Below are positions 35,229 to 45,833 of a DNA stretch of 64,000 nucleotides, in pieces. The notes under the pieces are model-generated. The model saw nothing but the letters and a program-made list of their open reading frames with translations, did no database searches and had not been told where the DNA came from. This DNA comes from Colwellia_A sp047621305 (lineage in GTDB: Bacteria; Pseudomonadota; Gammaproteobacteria; Enterobacterales; Alteromonadaceae), in assembly GCA_047621305.1 (NCBI GenBank), contig JBLHNB010000003.1, positions 69,036 through 133,035 on the forward strand, given 5' to 3'. The position numbers and the translations under genes were made by a program. Positions within the stretch are counted from its first letter, which is position 1. Each line of letters opens with the position of its first letter.

Positions 35229-35283
35229 GTTTCGAAAAAGATAATGTTAATTATTATAACAAAATTAGGAGTTTATTCATTTG

Positions 35284-36306
35284 ATGAAACGTTTTATCGC
35301 TTTTTTTCTTACTAGCTTTGTTTGTTACTCGGTAATCGCTGGTATTAGTCCGCTACCTTCAGTGAATGCCCCATTGGCAAAAAAGTCCTTACTGCTGGAT
35401 ATCGTCAATGTTGAACAACAAAAGTTAGTTGCTGTAGGTGAACGAGGCCATATATTACTTTCCTCAGACGCTGTTCATTGGCAACAGATGCCGGTACCAG
35501 TTCAAGCAACACTAACAGGTGTTTATTTTGCTAATGCAATGAAAGGATGGGCTGTTGGTCATGATGCCACTATAATTAATACCCTTGATGGTGGTAAAAC
35601 ATGGCATATTCAACAATTTTTACCACAATTAGAAAAACCTTTATTAGATGTTGTTTTTAAAAATGACATGGAAGGCATTACTGTTGGGGCTTATGGTCAA
35701 TTTTTTAGAACAGAAGATGGCGGTAGTACTTGGCAAAGTGAATTTCATGATGAGTTCTTGCTCCCTGAAGATATAGAATATTTAGAAGAACTCAAAAAAG
35801 ATGACGAAGAAGCATACCTCGATGAAAGAAGAAGTATTCTTCCACACTTCAATCGCGTTGTCCTTGATGGTCGAACCTTATATCTAGTTGGTGAAATAGG
35901 TATTATCGCTAAAAGTAATGATTTTGGTAAGCATTGGCAAAAACTTGCAGCAATATACCAAGGCTCATTTTTTGATTTAACGCGTACACAAAGAGGAAAT
36001 TTACTTGTTGTTGGTTTGCGCGGCAATGCTTTTAGAAGCTTAAAAAATGGTGCACCTTGGCAGCACAGTGAAACGAAAACAACCGCACTACTCAATTCAA
36101 TTGTATTATCTGATGACAATAGAGTTTTTGTCTTGGGCAATAATGGTGTCGTTCTTGAAAGTTCAGATGACGGTAAAACCTATACTCAACATATTCAAGA
36201 AGATGGTAAACCTTTAATTGCTGGTGTTTGGTTTAATAGCAAGATTATAGCGGTTTCAGATGTTGGCATTAAAACAATCACGCTAAATACGTCAGGGTTT
36301 AATTAA
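35284..36306 (+). CDS. HCF136/YCF48-like beta-propeller (BNR-repeat) protein
   Basis: A 340-residue exported protein: signal peptide about 1-20, then repeated Asp-box/BNR-like units (TLDGGKTWH, TEDGGSTWQ, SNDFGKHWQ, SSDDGKTYT) of a seven-bladed propeller related to plant HCF136. It typically occurs just before an MMPL/RND gene, from which it is two bases away here. Propeller proteins of this kind act as assembly or docking factors. TTG 35281 is an alternative start with better Shine-Dalgarno spacing. Confidence 0.85.
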   Translation: MKRFIAFFLTSFVCYSVIAGISPLPSVNAPLAKKSLLLDIVNVEQQKLVAVGERGHILLSSDAVHWQQMPVPVQATLTGVYFANAMKGWAVGHDATIINTLDGGKTWHIQQFLPQLEKPLLDVVFKNDMEGITVGAYGQFFRTEDGGSTWQSEFHDEFLLPEDIEYLEELKKDDEEAYLDERRSILPHFNRVVLDGRTLYLVGEIGIIAKSNDFGKHWQKLAAIYQGSFFDLTRTQRGNLLVVGLRGNAFRSLKNGAPWQHSETKTTALLNSIVLSDDNRVFVLGNNGVVLESSDDGKTYTQHIQEDGKPLIAGVWFNSKIIAVSDVGIKTITLNTSGFN

Positions 36307-36308
36307 AA

Positions 36309-38648
36309 ATGATTATAAATTCCATAACTAATCGTCTTGAAGTAGGATTATTTCGACAACGATTCTTAGTACTTTTACTGTTTGTTGCCACAAGTATATT
36401 TCTTTTGTTTCAGGCTACACAAATTAAACTTGATGCATCATTTACAAAAAATATTCCCCTGAATCATGAGTATATGAAAACCTATTTAAAACATAGGGAG
36501 AACTTTGGTGGCGCAAATAATATTCTTATCTCCGTTTGTAATGAAGATGATGACATTTTTAATACCAAGTTTTTTGACGTATTAAAAGGCGTACATGACA
36601 AGTTATTCTTTATTCCAGGCGTTGACCGAATTCAAGTCAAATCACTCTTCTCACCAAGCACGCGATTTGTCGAAATAGTTGAGGATGGTTTTGCAGGAGG
36701 CCCTGTTATTCCTGCTAATTTCAAGTCAGATGCGCAAGGGCTTGCTATTGTAAAGTCTAATATTGAAAAGTCAGGTATTGTAGGCAGTATCGTTTCAGAT
36801 GATTACAGCTGTGCCATGGTAAAAGCTTCTTTAATGGAAACGGATCCCAGTACAGGTGAAAAACTTAATACTATATTATTTTCAGAGCAACTTGAAAAAG
36901 AAGTACGCAATGAATTTGAAAAAGATGGTATTTCGGTTCACATCATTGGTTTCGCTAAAATGGTGGGCGATGTTGCAAATGGCGCAAAAAGTGTTGTTAC
37001 TTTTTTTGGTATTGCCATCGCAATAACAGCTGTTATGGTGTTTTTCTTTTGCCATTCTATTCGGCTTACTATATTACCCATAGCCTGTTCTCTTGTCGCG
37101 GTTATTTGGCAAATGGGACTGTTATCAACACTGGGTTTTGGCTTAGATCCGATGTCGATATTAATTCCTTTTCTTGTTTTTGCTATTGGGGTCAGCCATG
37201 GTGTGCAAATGATCAACTCCGTTGGCAAACTGGTTGTCAGTGGTAAAACAAGCTTGCAAGCGGCACAGCTAAGTTTTAGAGCGTTGTTGATACCTGGTGG
37301 TATTGCCTTACTTTCTGATACGGTTGGTTTTTTAACATTACTTTCGATTGATATAGGTATCATCAAAGAGCTCGCAATCACTGCATCATTGGGTGTTGCC
37401 ATGATTATTTTGACAAATCTAATCTTATTACCTTTATTGGTATCTTATGTCCATATATCTAAGAATTTTGGTCAAAAAAGAATAAATAATGATGAACTTA
37501 AGCAAAAAGACAGTCATGTTTGGCATATTATGGCTAAATTTGCTAAAAAAGGACCAGCAAGTATTATTCTAGCCTTTACGTTGATCCTATTTTTAATGGG
37601 CTTATACCATTCTCAAGACCTGAAAATAGGTGAGTTACATGCGGGTGCTCCAGCGTTGCATGAGTCATCAAGATATAATCAGGATACCTTTCTAATTACT
37701 GACAAATACGCGATCAGTGTTGATTATATGTCGATCATCGTAGAGTCCACACCTGATGCATGTACTAATCATAATATTATGAATGTCATTGACCAATTTC
37801 AATGGCGTATGGAAAATGTGAAAGGTGTTCAATCGACAATCAGTTTAGCTTCCGTATCTAAAGTCGTTAACGCGGGGTATAACGAAGGGAATGCTAAATG
37901 GCGGGTATTATCTCGTAATCAACAAACCTTAGTTCAATCCATTGCTCGCATCCCATCGACCAGTGGCTTATTGAATAATAATTGTAGTGTTATGCCCATT
38001 ATTTTATTTTTGGTTGATCATAAAGCGGAAACGATTAACGCGGTGCTTAAAGAAGTTAAATTAGCGTCAAAAGACTTAAAGCTTGATGATCTCGAATTTA
38101 AATTAGCCTCTGGTCCTGTTGGTGTTATGGCAGCAACGAATGAAGCGGTTGCACAAGCACAATTACCTATGATGCTATATGTTTATAGTGCGGTGATCTT
38201 ATTATGTTTAATAAGCTTTAAAAGTTTACGTGCAACGATAGCGGTGGTTTTACCTTTGTTTGTGGTCTCAACGCTAGCGCAATGGCTGATGACAGTACTT
38301 GATATCGGCTTAACAGTATCAACATTACCTGTCATTGCATTAGGGGTTGGTATTGGCGTAGATTATGGTATTTATATATTATCTACCATGAGTGAAAAGC
38401 TCAGAAATGGCGACACGGTAGGTGAAGCTTATCTAAAAGCATTGCAAGAGCGTGGCAGTGCCGTTTTAATTACGGGTGTAACCTTAGCAATTGGTGTTTC
38501 AACGTGGTTTTTCTCTGACTTAAAATTTCAAGTCGATATGGGAATACTACTAACATTTATGTTTTTGGTTAATATGTTGGCGGCAGTTATCGTCTTACCT
38601 GCACTCGCTGCATTTTTGTGGCCCAATAAAACGGTAAAGGTAAATTAA
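36309..38648 (+). CDS. MMPL/RND-superfamily permease
   Basis: A 779-residue inner-membrane protein of the RND/MMPL type: one N-terminal membrane helix, a periplasmic domain (about 45-225), five to six helices (about 230-400), a second periplasmic loop (about 435-620) and the last six helices. The second half has the relay motif GVGIGVDYGIYIL with D685; the first half has IGVSHGVQM (S296, H297), with no Asp. Such proteins export lipids or other hydrophobic molecules by proton-motive force. The substrate is unknown. It shares a transcript with the propeller gene. Confidence 0.85.
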   Translation: MIINSITNRLEVGLFRQRFLVLLLFVATSIFLLFQATQIKLDASFTKNIPLNHEYMKTYLKHRENFGGANNILISVCNEDDDIFNTKFFDVLKGVHDKLFFIPGVDRIQVKSLFSPSTRFVEIVEDGFAGGPVIPANFKSDAQGLAIVKSNIEKSGIVGSIVSDDYSCAMVKASLMETDPSTGEKLNTILFSEQLEKEVRNEFEKDGISVHIIGFAKMVGDVANGAKSVVTFFGIAIAITAVMVFFFCHSIRLTILPIACSLVAVIWQMGLLSTLGFGLDPMSILIPFLVFAIGVSHGVQMINSVGKLVVSGKTSLQAAQLSFRALLIPGGIALLSDTVGFLTLLSIDIGIIKELAITASLGVAMIILTNLILLPLLVSYVHISKNFGQKRINNDELKQKDSHVWHIMAKFAKKGPASIILAFTLILFLMGLYHSQDLKIGELHAGAPALHESSRYNQDTFLITDKYAISVDYMSIIVESTPDACTNHNIMNVIDQFQWRMENVKGVQSTISLASVSKVVNAGYNEGNAKWRVLSRNQQTLVQSIARIPSTSGLLNNNCSVMPIILFLVDHKAETINAVLKEVKLASKDLKLDDLEFKLASGPVGVMAATNEAVAQAQLPMMLYVYSAVILLCLISFKSLRATIAVVLPLFVVSTLAQWLMTVLDIGLTVSTLPVIALGVGIGVDYGIYILSTMSEKLRNGDTVGEAYLKALQERGSAVLITGVTLAIGVSTWFFSDLKFQVDMGILLTFMFLVNMLAAVIVLPALAAFLWPNKTVKVN

Positions 38649-38978
38649 CTTAGTATTTATTAGATTAAATTAATTGCATAAATAAACAAGAAAATGGCCG
38701 ATAGGTCATTTTCTATTTATAGCAAGTGAATAAACAACTATATATTTCGTACATTTGATCAACTCTCTGCTCCTATCAGTAAAAAAACACTCGCAATACA
38801 TTAAAATTACTAATAAAATCTTTTAAACAGTCTATGATAATAGATAAATAAAATAATATTTATGATTGGCCTTAGGTCACATTATGAAAGTTAATATAAA
38901 AGTTTACGAAAAAGATCACGAATAATACAATAATCACTTAAAATATTTTTCAAGCGTTTTATCCAAAAGGAAAAAGGC
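38649..38978 (+). terminator. Intergenic region with terminator hairpin at 38689-38714
   Basis: An 11-bp stem with one G-T pair (38689-38699 with 38704-38714, four-base loop) and a T-rich tail ends the RND transcript. The remaining 260 bases, very A/T-rich, hold no gene and presumably the glutamate dehydrogenase promoter, which I could not pick out. Confidence 0.55.
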
Positions 38979-41900
38979 ATGGCGTTAGTAGACGGTTTAC
39001 CTTCAGTTATACTGAATAACGTAGCACAATTAATACAAAAAAAAGTACCATCAAAAATAGCTCCACTTGTAGAGCAATTTGCTGAATTGCTCTATGGTAA
39101 TATTTCAACTCTTGATTTAGCCCACCGCAATGACAGTGATATGTACGGGGCAACGTTAAGTTTATGGAACGCTCTTAATGACCATCAAGATAAAACTCCA
39201 GTAATAAAAGTATTCAATCCAGAAGTATCTAAACATGGTTGGAAGTCGAGCCATACTATTATTGAAGTTATCATCGCTGATATGCCATTTTTGGTCGATT
39301 CCTTAAGAATCGCATTAAGCAGGATGTCACTTTCTCCGCATTTAATGCTTAATTGCCCAATCAAGATTATCCGTGATAAAAATAATCATATTAGCCAATT
39401 ATCGACAGCCTCTGATAAGTCTATTAAATCGACTTCCGATGAAACAGTCTTTTTTATTGAAATAGACCGTCAAACTGAGCAAAAAGTACTTAATAATATT
39501 GCTAAGGAATTACGCTCAGTACTCAGTGATATTTCCTTAACAGTGACTGATTGGCAACCGATGAAAAAGAAGTTGAAAGAAATCATCGCTGTTGTTAAAA
39601 AGGCAAATAACCCTTGCTCTAAAGAAGAACATGTAGAAACCTTGGCTTTTTTACAATGGCTTTTAGATAATAACTTTACCTTAATGGGTTATCGTTCATA
39701 TGATGTCAAATCCCTTGAAGGTGATATTGCGCTAGCAGCAAATATTGATTCAAGTCTTGGCTTAATGAAACAATCAAAAGGCACAGAGCAGCGCTTAATT
39801 TCAAAATTAAGTGCATCGGCTCGAGAACTTGCGCTAGGCGATAATTTATTGATTTTGACGAAAACTAATTCAAAATCTCGCGTTCATCGACCTGCTCATT
39901 TAGATTACATTGGCATTAAACGCTTTGATGACAAAGGTAAAGTTATTGGTGAGGAGCGATTTGTTGGTCTATTTGGGTCTGCTTATTACACGAATAGTGC
40001 ACTAGACTTACCCTTGATCCGTGCAAAAGTTAAATCAGTATGCGAAGAATCGGGCTTTGCTATAGGCACACATGCTTATAAAACCTTGATCAATATTCTA
40101 GAAACATATCCACGTGATGAGATATTACAGACAAAAACAGCTGACTTACTTAAAAATGTCTTAGGTGTTTTTCAAATGCAAGAGCGTGACTATAGTGGAC
40201 TATTTGTTCGCAGAGATGCGTTTGACCGTTTTTATTCGTGTATGGTTTATGTTCCTCGTGAGCGTTATAACACAAAATTACGTATACAAACTCAAGAGCT
40301 ACTTAAAGAAGCGTTTGGTAGTGAACAAGATGTCGAATTCACAACGTATTTTTCAGAGTCTGCACAAGCTCGTACGCATTATATTGTCCGTGTTAACTCA
40401 ACTAAAGCAGACATTAACGTGAAAGAAATAGAAAAAAATCTAAATGAAGCAGCAAGTAGTTGGGATGATAAACTTGCCAATGCACTAAATACGCATAAAG
40501 GTGAAGCCCTTGGTAAAGCACTTAGCCGTAAATATGTTCATTTTCCGCAAGCGTATAAAGATGAAGTTTTACCTGGTTCAGCAATTGTTGATATCGAAAA
40601 ATTTGAAAAGTTAACCGCTGATAATCATTTAGAGATGTTGTTTTATCAACCTCAAGAAGAGTCTGCATCAAGTCGATTAGTCAAACTTAAACTATTTCAT
40701 TCTGGCGAGCCTTTACATCTATCTGATGTTTTACCTATGTTGGAAAACTTTGGCTTACGTGTTATTGGTGAAAGTCCATACGCTGTTAAAGGCGTTGATG
40801 GTCAAATATATTGGATCCTTGACTTTTCGATGTTATTGACGGGTAAAGGCAAGTTTAATTTAGAAGTTGTGCAAAGTTTGTTTCAGGACGCTTTTGCTCG
40901 AGTTTGGGCCGGAGGTCTAGAAGATGACGGCTTTAATCGCCTGATCTTAGGTGCAGAGCTCGGCGGTCGTGAAGTTTCGATTTTAAGAGCCTTTGCTAAA
41001 TATGAACGTCAAATTGGCGGTACTTTCAGTCAAAACTATACTGAAGATACCTTTGCACGTTACCCAAATATCGCTAAACTGTTAATCAAATACTTTAAGT
41101 TGCGCTTTAATCCTAATAATAAAGTGACAACTAAAGCGGTAATTAAAGTCATAGAGGATATTGAAAGCTCATTAGATAACGTTGCTAACCTTGATGATGA
41201 CCGCATTATCCGCCGTTTTGGCGAAATGATTGCTGCGACTATACGGACCAATTATTTTCAGCCACACCCTATAACGGGTGAAAAAACGTATATATCATTC
41301 AAGATATTACCTCATCAAATCAGTGATGTTCCTTTACCCGTACCTCAATTTGAAATTTTTGTTTATTCACCACAACTTGAAGGTGTGCATCTACGTGGTG
41401 GTAAAGTCGCTCGTGGCGGATTACGTTGGTCTGACAGACGCGAAGATTTCCGTACTGAAATTTTAGGTTTAGTTAAAGCACAACAAGTAAAAAATACAGT
41501 CATTGTACCTGTGGGAGCTAAAGGGGGGTTTGTATGTAAACAACTTCCTAGCGATGGCACCCGACAAGAAATTTTCGAAGCCGGTAAAGAATGTTACCGC
41601 ACGTTTATCCGTGGCTTATTGGATATTACCGATAATATTGTTGACGGAAAAGTTGTGCCGCCATTAAATGTTGTTCGTTTAGATGAAGATGACGCTTATT
41701 TAGTTGTTGCTGCTGACAAAGGTACAGCGACTTTCTCAGATACTGCTAATGCTATTTCTGATGAATACAATTTCTGGATGGGTGATGCATTTGCATCGGG
41801 TGGTAGTGTTGGTTATGACCATAAAGCGATGGGGATTACTGCAAAAGGTGCATGGGAGTCAGTAAAACGTCATTTCCGTGAAATGGATATTGACTGTCAA

Positions 41901-43832
41901 TCAACTGATTTTACCTGTATTGCTATAGGTGATATGGCAGGAGATGTATTTGGTAATGGTATGTTGTTATCAAAACATATTCGTTTACAAGCTGCATTTA
42001 ATCACATGCATATCTTTATTGACCCAACGCCTGATGCGGCAAGTTCTTACAAAGAACGTGAACGTTTATTTAATATGCCAGGTTGTACATGGGAAGATTA
42101 CAATAAAGAGCTTATTTCTGAAGGTGGTGCTATTTTTAGTCGTCATGTTAAGTCAATTAAATTAACGCCACAAATCAAAAAAATGCTGGGTACACAAAAA
42201 CAAAGTATGTCGCCATTAGATTTGATGCAAACCATTTTAAAAATGAAAGTTGATTTATTGTGGAATGGCGGTATTGGTACGTATGTGAAGAGTTCCAAAG
42301 AATCACATGTTGAGGTGGGCGATAGAGCAAATGATGCCTTGCGTATTAATGGTCGTGAATTAAAAGCCAAAGTTGTTGGTGAAGGCGGTAATTTAGGCTT
42401 TACTCAGCTGGGTCGAATTGAGTTTGCTACTCATGGTGGTCGAATTAATACTGATGCAGTCGATAATGCCGGTGGTGTTGATTGTTCTGATAATGAAGTA
42501 AACATTAAGATATTACTGAATAACTTAGTACAAAATGGCGATCTAACAGTTAAACAACGTAACAAGTTACTTTACGATATGACCGATGATGTTGGTAATA
42601 TTGTTATTGAAGATTGTTACCGTCAAACGCATTCTTTGTCGATCACGGCAATGCGTGGGGTCAATCAGTTAAAGGAACAAGTACGATTTATTCATGAACT
42701 TGAACGTACCGGCAAGCTTGATAGAGCATTAGAGTTCATTCCAAATGATGATGAAATTTCTGAGCGTTTAGCCAAAGGTAAAGGGCTAACTAGACCTGAG
42801 CTTTCGGTGTTACTTGCTTATAGTAAAATGGTATTAAAAGAAGACTTAGTTTGTCCTGATATTACAGACAATCCATTCCATAATCGTTTATTACTAGAAG
42901 CTTTTCCTCCAAAACTGCAGGAAAGCTACCAAGAACAAATGCAAGATCACCCACTACGTGCCGAAATTATTGCAACTAAACTTGCTAATAATATTGGTAA
43001 TGACATGGGCTTTAATTTTGTTAACCGTATGTATGAAGAAACAGGCGCAACGGTAGCGGAAATTGCTAATTGTTATGTAATAGCCAGTGAAGTGTTTGAG
43101 TTATCTGATATCTGGAAAGAGATCACTGCACTAGATAATAAGATAACAACAGCCATTCAAACGGAAATGTTGTTTCAATTACGCCGTACCGTCAGACGAG
43201 CGACACGTTGGTTCTTACGTCATCGTAATAAGTCGTTAGGTATTGCCGAAACTATCGCGTTTTATCGTCCGACATTTAATATACTCGCTAAAGATTTAGA
43301 TACCTTACTTGTTGAAGATGAAGTTGAACAGTTAAAACGAGTTGAAAGTGATTTAATGCGCAACGGTGTGCCAAAGAATATTGCTTCACGTATTTCGCAA
43401 TTAAGTTCGCTGTTTCCAGTGATGGATATTGCTGATATTTCTTCAGCGGATGGCCGCTCGATTGAGATTGTTGCTAGTTTGTACTTTAATCTAGGTGTAC
43501 GTTTAGATTTACATTGGTTCTTAGATCAAATAACAGGACAACCTGTATCTAATCATTGGCAAGCCTTAGCGCGAGCTTCATTTAGAGAAGAACTAGACTG
43601 GCAACAACGCTCGTTAACACAAGTGGTTTTACGTGGTAACTGTGAAACGCAAAAACATGATATTGAAACTATGTTAAATACATGGATTGAAACCAACAAA
43701 CAACCCCTTGGGCGTTGGCATCATATTTTGGCTGACTTTAGAATTGGTCAAACACATGAATTTGCTAAGTTCTCTGTGGCATTACGTGAATTAATGTTAT
43801 TAAGTTTAAATTGTGACTCTGTAAAGTATTAA
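38979..43832 (+). CDS. gdhB: NAD-specific glutamate dehydrogenase, 180-kDa class
   Basis: A 1617-residue L-GDH180-class enzyme. The long N-terminal regulatory half (about 1-700, ACT-like subdomains) precedes the catalytic core: GGLRWSDRREDFRTEILGLV and VPVGAKGGF at about 810-850, then the NAD-binding region with GDMAGDVFGNGML (about 982-994) and VVGEGGNLGFTQLGRIEFA. It deaminates glutamate to 2-oxoglutarate during amino-acid catabolism, common in Pseudomonas, Shewanella and Colwellia-like bacteria. GGAAAAAGG precedes the ATG. Confidence 0.96.
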   Translation: MALVDGLPSVILNNVAQLIQKKVPSKIAPLVEQFAELLYGNISTLDLAHRNDSDMYGATLSLWNALNDHQDKTPVIKVFNPEVSKHGWKSSHTIIEVIIADMPFLVDSLRIALSRMSLSPHLMLNCPIKIIRDKNNHISQLSTASDKSIKSTSDETVFFIEIDRQTEQKVLNNIAKELRSVLSDISLTVTDWQPMKKKLKEIIAVVKKANNPCSKEEHVETLAFLQWLLDNNFTLMGYRSYDVKSLEGDIALAANIDSSLGLMKQSKGTEQRLISKLSASARELALGDNLLILTKTNSKSRVHRPAHLDYIGIKRFDDKGKVIGEERFVGLFGSAYYTNSALDLPLIRAKVKSVCEESGFAIGTHAYKTLINILETYPRDEILQTKTADLLKNVLGVFQMQERDYSGLFVRRDAFDRFYSCMVYVPRERYNTKLRIQTQELLKEAFGSEQDVEFTTYFSESAQARTHYIVRVNSTKADINVKEIEKNLNEAASSWDDKLANALNTHKGEALGKALSRKYVHFPQAYKDEVLPGSAIVDIEKFEKLTADNHLEMLFYQPQEESASSRLVKLKLFHSGEPLHLSDVLPMLENFGLRVIGESPYAVKGVDGQIYWILDFSMLLTGKGKFNLEVVQSLFQDAFARVWAGGLEDDGFNRLILGAELGGREVSILRAFAKYERQIGGTFSQNYTEDTFARYPNIAKLLIKYFKLRFNPNNKVTTKAVIKVIEDIESSLDNVANLDDDRIIRRFGEMIAATIRTNYFQPHPITGEKTYISFKILPHQISDVPLPVPQFEIFVYSPQLEGVHLRGGKVARGGLRWSDRREDFRTEILGLVKAQQVKNTVIVPVGAKGGFVCKQLPSDGTRQEIFEAGKECYRTFIRGLLDITDNIVDGKVVPPLNVVRLDEDDAYLVVAADKGTATFSDTANAISDEYNFWMGDAFASGGSVGYDHKAMGITAKGAWESVKRHFREMDIDCQSTDFTCIAIGDMAGDVFGNGMLLSKHIRLQAAFNHMHIFIDPTPDAASSYKERERLFNMPGCTWEDYNKELISEGGAIFSRHVKSIKLTPQIKKMLGTQKQSMSPLDLMQTILKMKVDLLWNGGIGTYVKSSKESHVEVGDRANDALRINGRELKAKVVGEGGNLGFTQLGRIEFATHGGRINTDAVDNAGGVDCSDNEVNIKILLNNLVQNGDLTVKQRNKLLYDMTDDVGNIVIEDCYRQTHSLSITAMRGVNQLKEQVRFIHELERTGKLDRALEFIPNDDEISERLAKGKGLTRPELSVLLAYSKMVLKEDLVCPDITDNPFHNRLLLEAFPPKLQESYQEQMQDHPLRAEIIATKLANNIGNDMGFNFVNRMYEETGATVAEIANCYVIASEVFELSDIWKEITALDNKITTAIQTEMLFQLRRTVRRATRWFLRHRNKSLGIAETIAFYRPTFNILAKDLDTLLVEDEVEQLKRVESDLMRNGVPKNIASRISQLSSLFPVMDIADISSADGRSIEIVASLYFNLGVRLDLHWFLDQITGQPVSNHWQALARASFREELDWQQRSLTQVVLRGNCETQKHDIETMLNTWIETNKQPLGRWHHILADFRIGQTHEFAKFSVALRELMLLSLNCDSVKY

Positions 43833-43873
43833 TACTAAATAAACACACTTTAACGAGAATGTTTTAACTGATA

Positions 43874-43901
43874 AAATCCCTGCTACTAAGCGGGGATTTT
43901 T
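43874..43901 (+). terminator. Intrinsic terminator after gdhB
   Basis: An 11-bp stem with one G-T pair (43874-43884 with 43889-43899), a four-base loop and TTTTT. Confidence 0.9.
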
Positions 43902-44007
43902 GTATTGAAAGTATCCTATTAACCTACTTACTATGACTGTTTTAAAGATGTTGTCGCTTTAAAATAGTTACTACAATTACCCTAGTACAAATTTTTTAAG
44001 AGGCATT

Positions 44008-45018
44008 ATGTTCTATTCTGCAATTCGTAATATTTTATTTAAGATTGATCCTGAAACTATCCATGAGCTCACTATAAAAGGCTTTAAGGCAACGGGAGCT
44101 ACACCATTAAATTTATTTTATAAACAAAAAATCGCAAGTAAACCGGTTGAAACAATGGGAATTACTTTTCCTAATTCGGTTGGTTTGGCGGCTGGTTTAG
44201 ATAAAAATGGTGAATGTATTAATGCTTTTGCGGCAATGGGATTTGGTTTTATTGAAGTAGGTACCGTGACACCACGACCGCAACCTGGTAACGAAAAACC
44301 AAGGATTTTTAGAATTCCAGAAGCTAATGCGGTGATCAATCGTATGGGTTTTAATAATAAAGGTGTTGATTATTTGGTAGACCAAGTACGTCAGGCAAAC
44401 TTTATTGGCGTCTTAGGTATCAACATTGGTAAAAATAAAGATACCCCAGATGACAAGGCTAAAGATGATTATATTCATTGTATGCGCAAGGTCTATAACT
44501 TTGCGACATATATCACCATTAATATTTCATCACCTAATACGCCAGGGTTACGTTCATTACAATATGGTGATGCGTTAAATGATTTATTGTCTGCCTTAAA
44601 AGTAGAGCAGAAAAAACTTGCTGAACAATATGGTAAATATGTACCCATAGCCGTAAAAATAGCACCTGATTTAATTGAGTCAGAAATTGACTCTATTGCT
44701 GCATGCTTAATTAGTAATGAGATTGATGGTGTTATTGCAACCAATACAACCTTATCTAGAGAAGGTGTTGAAGGACTTGAACATGGCGATGAGCAGGGCG
44801 GTTTGAGTGGTGCGCCAGTTAAAGATAAAAGCACTTTAGTGATCAAGCTTTTAGCAAAAGCGTTAGACAATAAACTGCCTATTATTGGTGTTGGTGGTAT
44901 TGCTAGCGGTGCAGACGCACAAGAAAAAATAGCCGCAGGTGCTAAACTTGTACAAGTCTATACTGGGTTTATCTATCAAGGACCGGGTTTAGTAAAAGAA
45001 ATAGTGAATGCATTGTAG
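44008..45018 (+). CDS. pyrD: Dihydroorotate dehydrogenase (quinone), class 2
   Basis: A 336-residue membrane-associated DHODH: N-terminal amphipathic helices (about 1-40) for quinone access, GLAAGLDKNG FMN-binding motif at 59-68, and NISSPNTPGLR with the catalytic serine S175, the same number as E. coli. It oxidises dihydroorotate in pyrimidine synthesis and passes electrons to quinone. AAGAGG precedes the ATG. Length matches the family exactly. Confidence 0.97.
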   Translation: MFYSAIRNILFKIDPETIHELTIKGFKATGATPLNLFYKQKIASKPVETMGITFPNSVGLAAGLDKNGECINAFAAMGFGFIEVGTVTPRPQPGNEKPRIFRIPEANAVINRMGFNNKGVDYLVDQVRQANFIGVLGINIGKNKDTPDDKAKDDYIHCMRKVYNFATYITINISSPNTPGLRSLQYGDALNDLLSALKVEQKKLAEQYGKYVPIAVKIAPDLIESEIDSIAACLISNEIDGVIATNTTLSREGVEGLEHGDEQGGLSGAPVKDKSTLVIKLLAKALDNKLPIIGVGGIASGADAQEKIAAGAKLVQVYTGFIYQGPGLVKEIVNAL

Positions 45019-45032
45019 CTTTAAAAATAAAA

Positions 45033-45071
45033 ATTAACGATGTTTATATATTTTTAATAGACATCGTTAAT
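45033..45071. terminator. Hairpin between converging pyrD and queC
   Basis: An 11-bp perfect stem (45033-45043 with 45061-45071) with a 17-nt T-rich loop; it serves as the likely shared end of two converging transcripts. Confidence 0.55.
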
Positions 45072-45099
45072 CCGTGGTATCAATAATAATAGAAAGGAT

Positions 45100-45759
45100 C
45101 TAATCTTCGTATTCAATAGGGTCAACGACCTTATTTTCAACAAACGCTTCGATACGTTCTTGGCAAGCGCCACATTTTCCACAGGCTTTATCACGACCGT
45201 TATAACAAGTCCATGTATTGCTATAATCTAAATTCATTTTAATACCATCAGCTAAAATAGCTGTTTTACTCACATTCAAATATGGGCTGAATATTTCAAC
45301 GGCATCATAATTGGCAATTTGGCAAACATCATTCATTTTCTTGACAAATTCTGGACGACAATCTGGATAAATGGCGTGATCTCCCGCATGAGCACCATAA
45401 TAGACTTGCTCAGCTTTTACTGAAACGGCATAACCGACAGCAAGGGATAATAAAATCATATTACGATTTGGTACAATCGTCGATTTCATATTTTCAGCTT
45501 CGTAATGACCTTCTGGAATTTCAATATCATCAGTTAACGACGAACCGGCAAGTAATTGATTAATTGCGGATATATCGATTACTTTATGGTGAACATTCAA
45601 TTGATCACAAACGATGCTTGCACATTCAAGTTCTTTAACATGGCGTTGACCATAATCAAAAGATAACGCATAAATTTCTTTACCATCTTTAAGTGCTCTG
45701 TTAAGTACGGTAAATGAGTCCATACCGCCAGAATAAATAACAACAACTTTGTTGGTCAT
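45100..45759 (-). CDS. queC: 7-cyano-7-deazaguanine synthase QueC
   Basis: A 219-residue ATP-pyrophosphatase-type enzyme: PP-loop VVIYSGGMDSFT at 6-17, and a zinc site formed by CGKCGAC (with an upstream C) near the C-terminus. It makes preQ0 from carboxy-deazaguanine for queuosine. The frame remains open well upstream to 45846, but the protein family starts at MTNKVVV, so the ATG at 45759 is used. It diverges from queE, its pathway partner. Confidence 0.95.
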   Translation of the reverse strand: MTNKVVVIYSGGMDSFTVLNRALKDGKEIYALSFDYGQRHVKELECASIVCDQLNVHHKVIDISAINQLLAGSSLTDDIEIPEGHYEAENMKSTIVPNRNMILLSLAVGYAVSVKAEQVYYGAHAGDHAIYPDCRPEFVKKMNDVCQIANYDAVEIFSPYLNVSKTAILADGIKMNLDYSNTWTCYNGRDKACGKCGACQERIEAFVENKVVDPIEYED

Positions 45760-45833
45760 TTGTAATGTCTCTTCATGTATAATAGTTAGCGCGCGCATTT
45801 TACTTGAAAAAACGGACAGGCAAAAGGTTAAAA

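Noticed and set aside
45760..45833. preQ1 riboswitch upstream of queC/queE
   Set aside because: No preQ1-I hairpin with the ACU/UAA-type tail was seen in the short divergent spacer.
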